Program-made: the position numbers and the translations under genes
Origin: Campylobacterales bacterium
GTDB taxonomy: Bacteria; Campylobacterota; Campylobacteria; Campylobacterales; JALSKU01
Direction of reading: 5' to 3'
Assembly: GCA_027038335.1 (NCBI GenBank)
Contig: JALVWI010000304.1
Location: 1 to 6,100, forward strand
Length of the DNA stretch: 6,100 bases
Notes under the pieces: generated by a model
Seen by the model: only the letters and a program-made list of their open reading frames with translations
Databases searched by the model: none
What the model was told of the DNA's origin: nothing
Shown here: positions 5,251 to 6,100 of the stretch, one piece after another
Layout of the letters: every line of letters starts with the position of its first letter
Position numbering within the stretch: the first letter of the stretch is position 1

Positions 5251-5275
5251 TAACTTTACACACTGAGGAGAAAAA

Positions 5276-5872
5276 ATGATAGTAACCAATAAAGCACCAA
5301 ATTTTACCGCCACTGCGGTTTTGGGAAATAATGAGATAGTAGATGACTTTAACCTATACGAAAATTTTGGAGAAAAAGGTACAGTAGTATTTTTTTATCC
5401 ACTGGATTTTACTTTTGTATGCCCTTCTGAGATCATAGCTTTTGATCATAGACTTGATGAATTTACAAGTAGAGGTATAAATGTCATAGGAGTTTCCATA
5501 GATTCTCAATTTTCACACTTTGCTTGGAAAAATACTCCGGTTGAAGAGGGCGGTATAGGTCAAGTAAGATATCCTTTGGTAGCTGACTTAAATAAACAAA
5601 TAGCAAGAGATTTTGATGTGCTTTTAAATGAAAGCGTAGCTCTAAGAGGCTCTTTTTTGATCGATACTGACGGTACTGTAAGACATGCTGTTATCAACGA
5701 CTTACCACTTGGAAGAAATATAGATGAAATGCTAAGAATGGTAGATGCTATGCTCTTTACCAATGAATACGGTGAAGTTTGTCCTGCAGGCTGGCACAAA
5801 GGCGAAGATGGAATGAAGCCTTCTACTGATGGAGTTGCCAAATATCTTGAAAAACACGCTAAAGAGTTATAA
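5276..5872 (+). CDS. ahpC: Typical 2-Cys peroxiredoxin (AhpC/TsaA)
   Basis: This cytoplasmic peroxidase reduces hydrogen peroxide, organic hydroperoxides and peroxynitrite, and is recycled by a thiol donor (thioredoxin in Helicobacter). The 198-residue protein has the active-site set Pro42, Thr46 and Cys49 (peroxidatic) within FYPLDFTFVCPSE, Arg124 in ALRGSFLID, and the resolving Cys169 in GEVCPAGW. Two elements linked to over-oxidation sensitivity are partly present: GGIG (92-95) is intact, but the C-terminal YF is YL (190-191). The sequence closely resembles Campylobacter AhpC as I remember it (for example FSHFAWKNTPV and LPLGRNIDEMLRMVD). GAGGAG (5265-5270) lies 5 bases before the ATG. No AhpF-like reductase is seen in the window. 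It is divergent from metK, with its own promoter, a palindromic operator and a 3' hairpin, so it is probably monocistronic and stress-regulated. Confidence 0.97.
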   Translation: MIVTNKAPNFTATAVLGNNEIVDDFNLYENFGEKGTVVFFYPLDFTFVCPSEIIAFDHRLDEFTSRGINVIGVSIDSQFSHFAWKNTPVEEGGIGQVRYPLVADLNKQIARDFDVLLNESVALRGSFLIDTDGTVRHAVINDLPLGRNIDEMLRMVDAMLFTNEYGEVCPAGWHKGEDGMKPSTDGVAKYLEKHAKEL

Positions 5873-5881
5873 AAATGGACT

Positions 5882-5910
5882 GAAGGATAAAGAGCTTAGC
5901 TCTTTCCTTC
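5882..5910. terminator. Bidirectional hairpin between ahpC and dxs
   Basis: AAAGAGC (5889-5895) pairs with GCTCTTT (5899-5905) around the loop TTA. A 2-base bulge (AT) then separates it from a further 5 bp, GAAGG with CCTTC. It starts 9 bases after the ahpC stop and 6 bases after the dxs stop on the other strand. In the minus direction TTTTT follows after a few bases. In the plus direction T runs come only about 20 bases later. It probably ends both convergent transcripts. Confidence 0.6.
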
Positions 5911-5915
5911 TACCC

Positions 5916-6100
5916 TCAACCTATTTTTATCTTTTGAGCAAGTTGCTCCGGCAGTAGTCCTAAGCTTTTTTCTACTTCTTTGATACTTCCGTGCTCAATA
6001 AATATATCATCATATTCAAAACTTTCAAGTTCTACATCTTTTATATCTTTATCGTTTAAAAACTCTAAAATTGCTGTGTAAATTCCGCCTATTTTTACAC
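5916..6100 (-). CDS. dxs: 1-deoxy-D-xylulose-5-phosphate synthase, C-terminal end (5' part outside window)
   Basis: DXS condenses pyruvate and glyceraldehyde 3-phosphate in a thiamine-diphosphate-dependent reaction, the first step of the MEP isoprenoid pathway. Only the last 60 residues are present, ending at TGA (5918-5916). They read GGIYTAILEFLNDKDI, then VELESFEYDDIFIEHGSIKEVEKSLGL and a short helical tail. This matches the C-terminal transketolase domain of DXS, where GG-x-G/T-A-I/V-LEF is followed by a '(F)I-xHG' segment. The glycine expected in the usual GG-x-GSA is replaced (GGIYTA), a modest variation. It is convergent with ahpC, with a shared hairpin between them. The assignment rests on a short stretch without the cofactor-binding region, but the pattern is distinctive. 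Confidence 0.82.
   Translation of the reverse strand, partial: VKIGGIYTAILEFLNDKDIKDVELESFEYDDIFIEHGSIKEVEKSLGLLPEQLAQKIKIG

Noticed and set aside
5560..5841. Minus-strand open frame inside ahpC
   Set aside because: Antisense shadow of the peroxiredoxin, with no start signal of its own.

Overview
The window is AT-rich, densely packed and looks like chromosomal core from a Campylobacterota (epsilonproteobacterial) genome. The evidence is the order metK-fdxA-ndk-rpmF-plsX-fabH on one strand with a 2-Cys peroxiredoxin of the Campylobacter AhpC / Helicobacter TsaA type beside it, an Alvin-type ferredoxin, a cysteine-free L32, and promoters that are extended -10 boxes without a clear -35. I cannot fix the genus. 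A Sulfurimonas-, Arcobacter- or Campylobacter-like organism would all fit.

Layout. At the left edge (1-508, minus) is a methionine sulfoxide reductase A gene, cut off at its 3' end by the window. It begins with a GTG and a hydrophobic export signal. A short divergent spacer (509-594) separates it from an unrecognised 73-residue two-pass membrane protein on the plus strand (595-816). From 832 to 5107 there is an uninterrupted minus-strand series, transcribed right to left. It runs metK (S-adenosylmethionine synthetase), fdxA (ferredoxin), ndk (nucleoside diphosphate kinase), rpmF (L32), plsX and fabH (entry into phospholipid and fatty-acid synthesis). Extended -10 promoters are visible in front of metK, fdxA and ndk, so the series probably contains two short units (metK, fdxA) and one four-gene operon (ndk-rpmF-plsX-fabH). 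In the latter, rpmF and plsX overlap by one base and plsX and fabH are one base apart. Divergent from metK lies the peroxiredoxin gene (5276-5872, plus). It ends at a hairpin shared with the convergent 3' end of dxs (5916-6100, minus, partial), a MEP-pathway isoprenoid gene.

Function. Most of the window is housekeeping: lipid precursor synthesis, translation, nucleotide balance and methyl-donor synthesis. The oxidative-stress theme (peroxiredoxin, MsrA, ferredoxin) is the part most worth following. A perfect 19-bp inverted repeat just downstream of the peroxiredoxin promoter resembles a Fur/PerR-type 7-1-7 operator. A 14-base stretch matching it at 13 positions recurs in the divergent msrA spacer, suggesting common control of the two repair/detoxification genes. 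I see no mobile element, CRISPR array, tRNA or rRNA, and no evidence of an undescribed multi-gene system. No gene-free stretch exceeds 300 bases. The longest, 3435-3621 and 5108-5275, hold promoters, a hairpin and an operator as listed.
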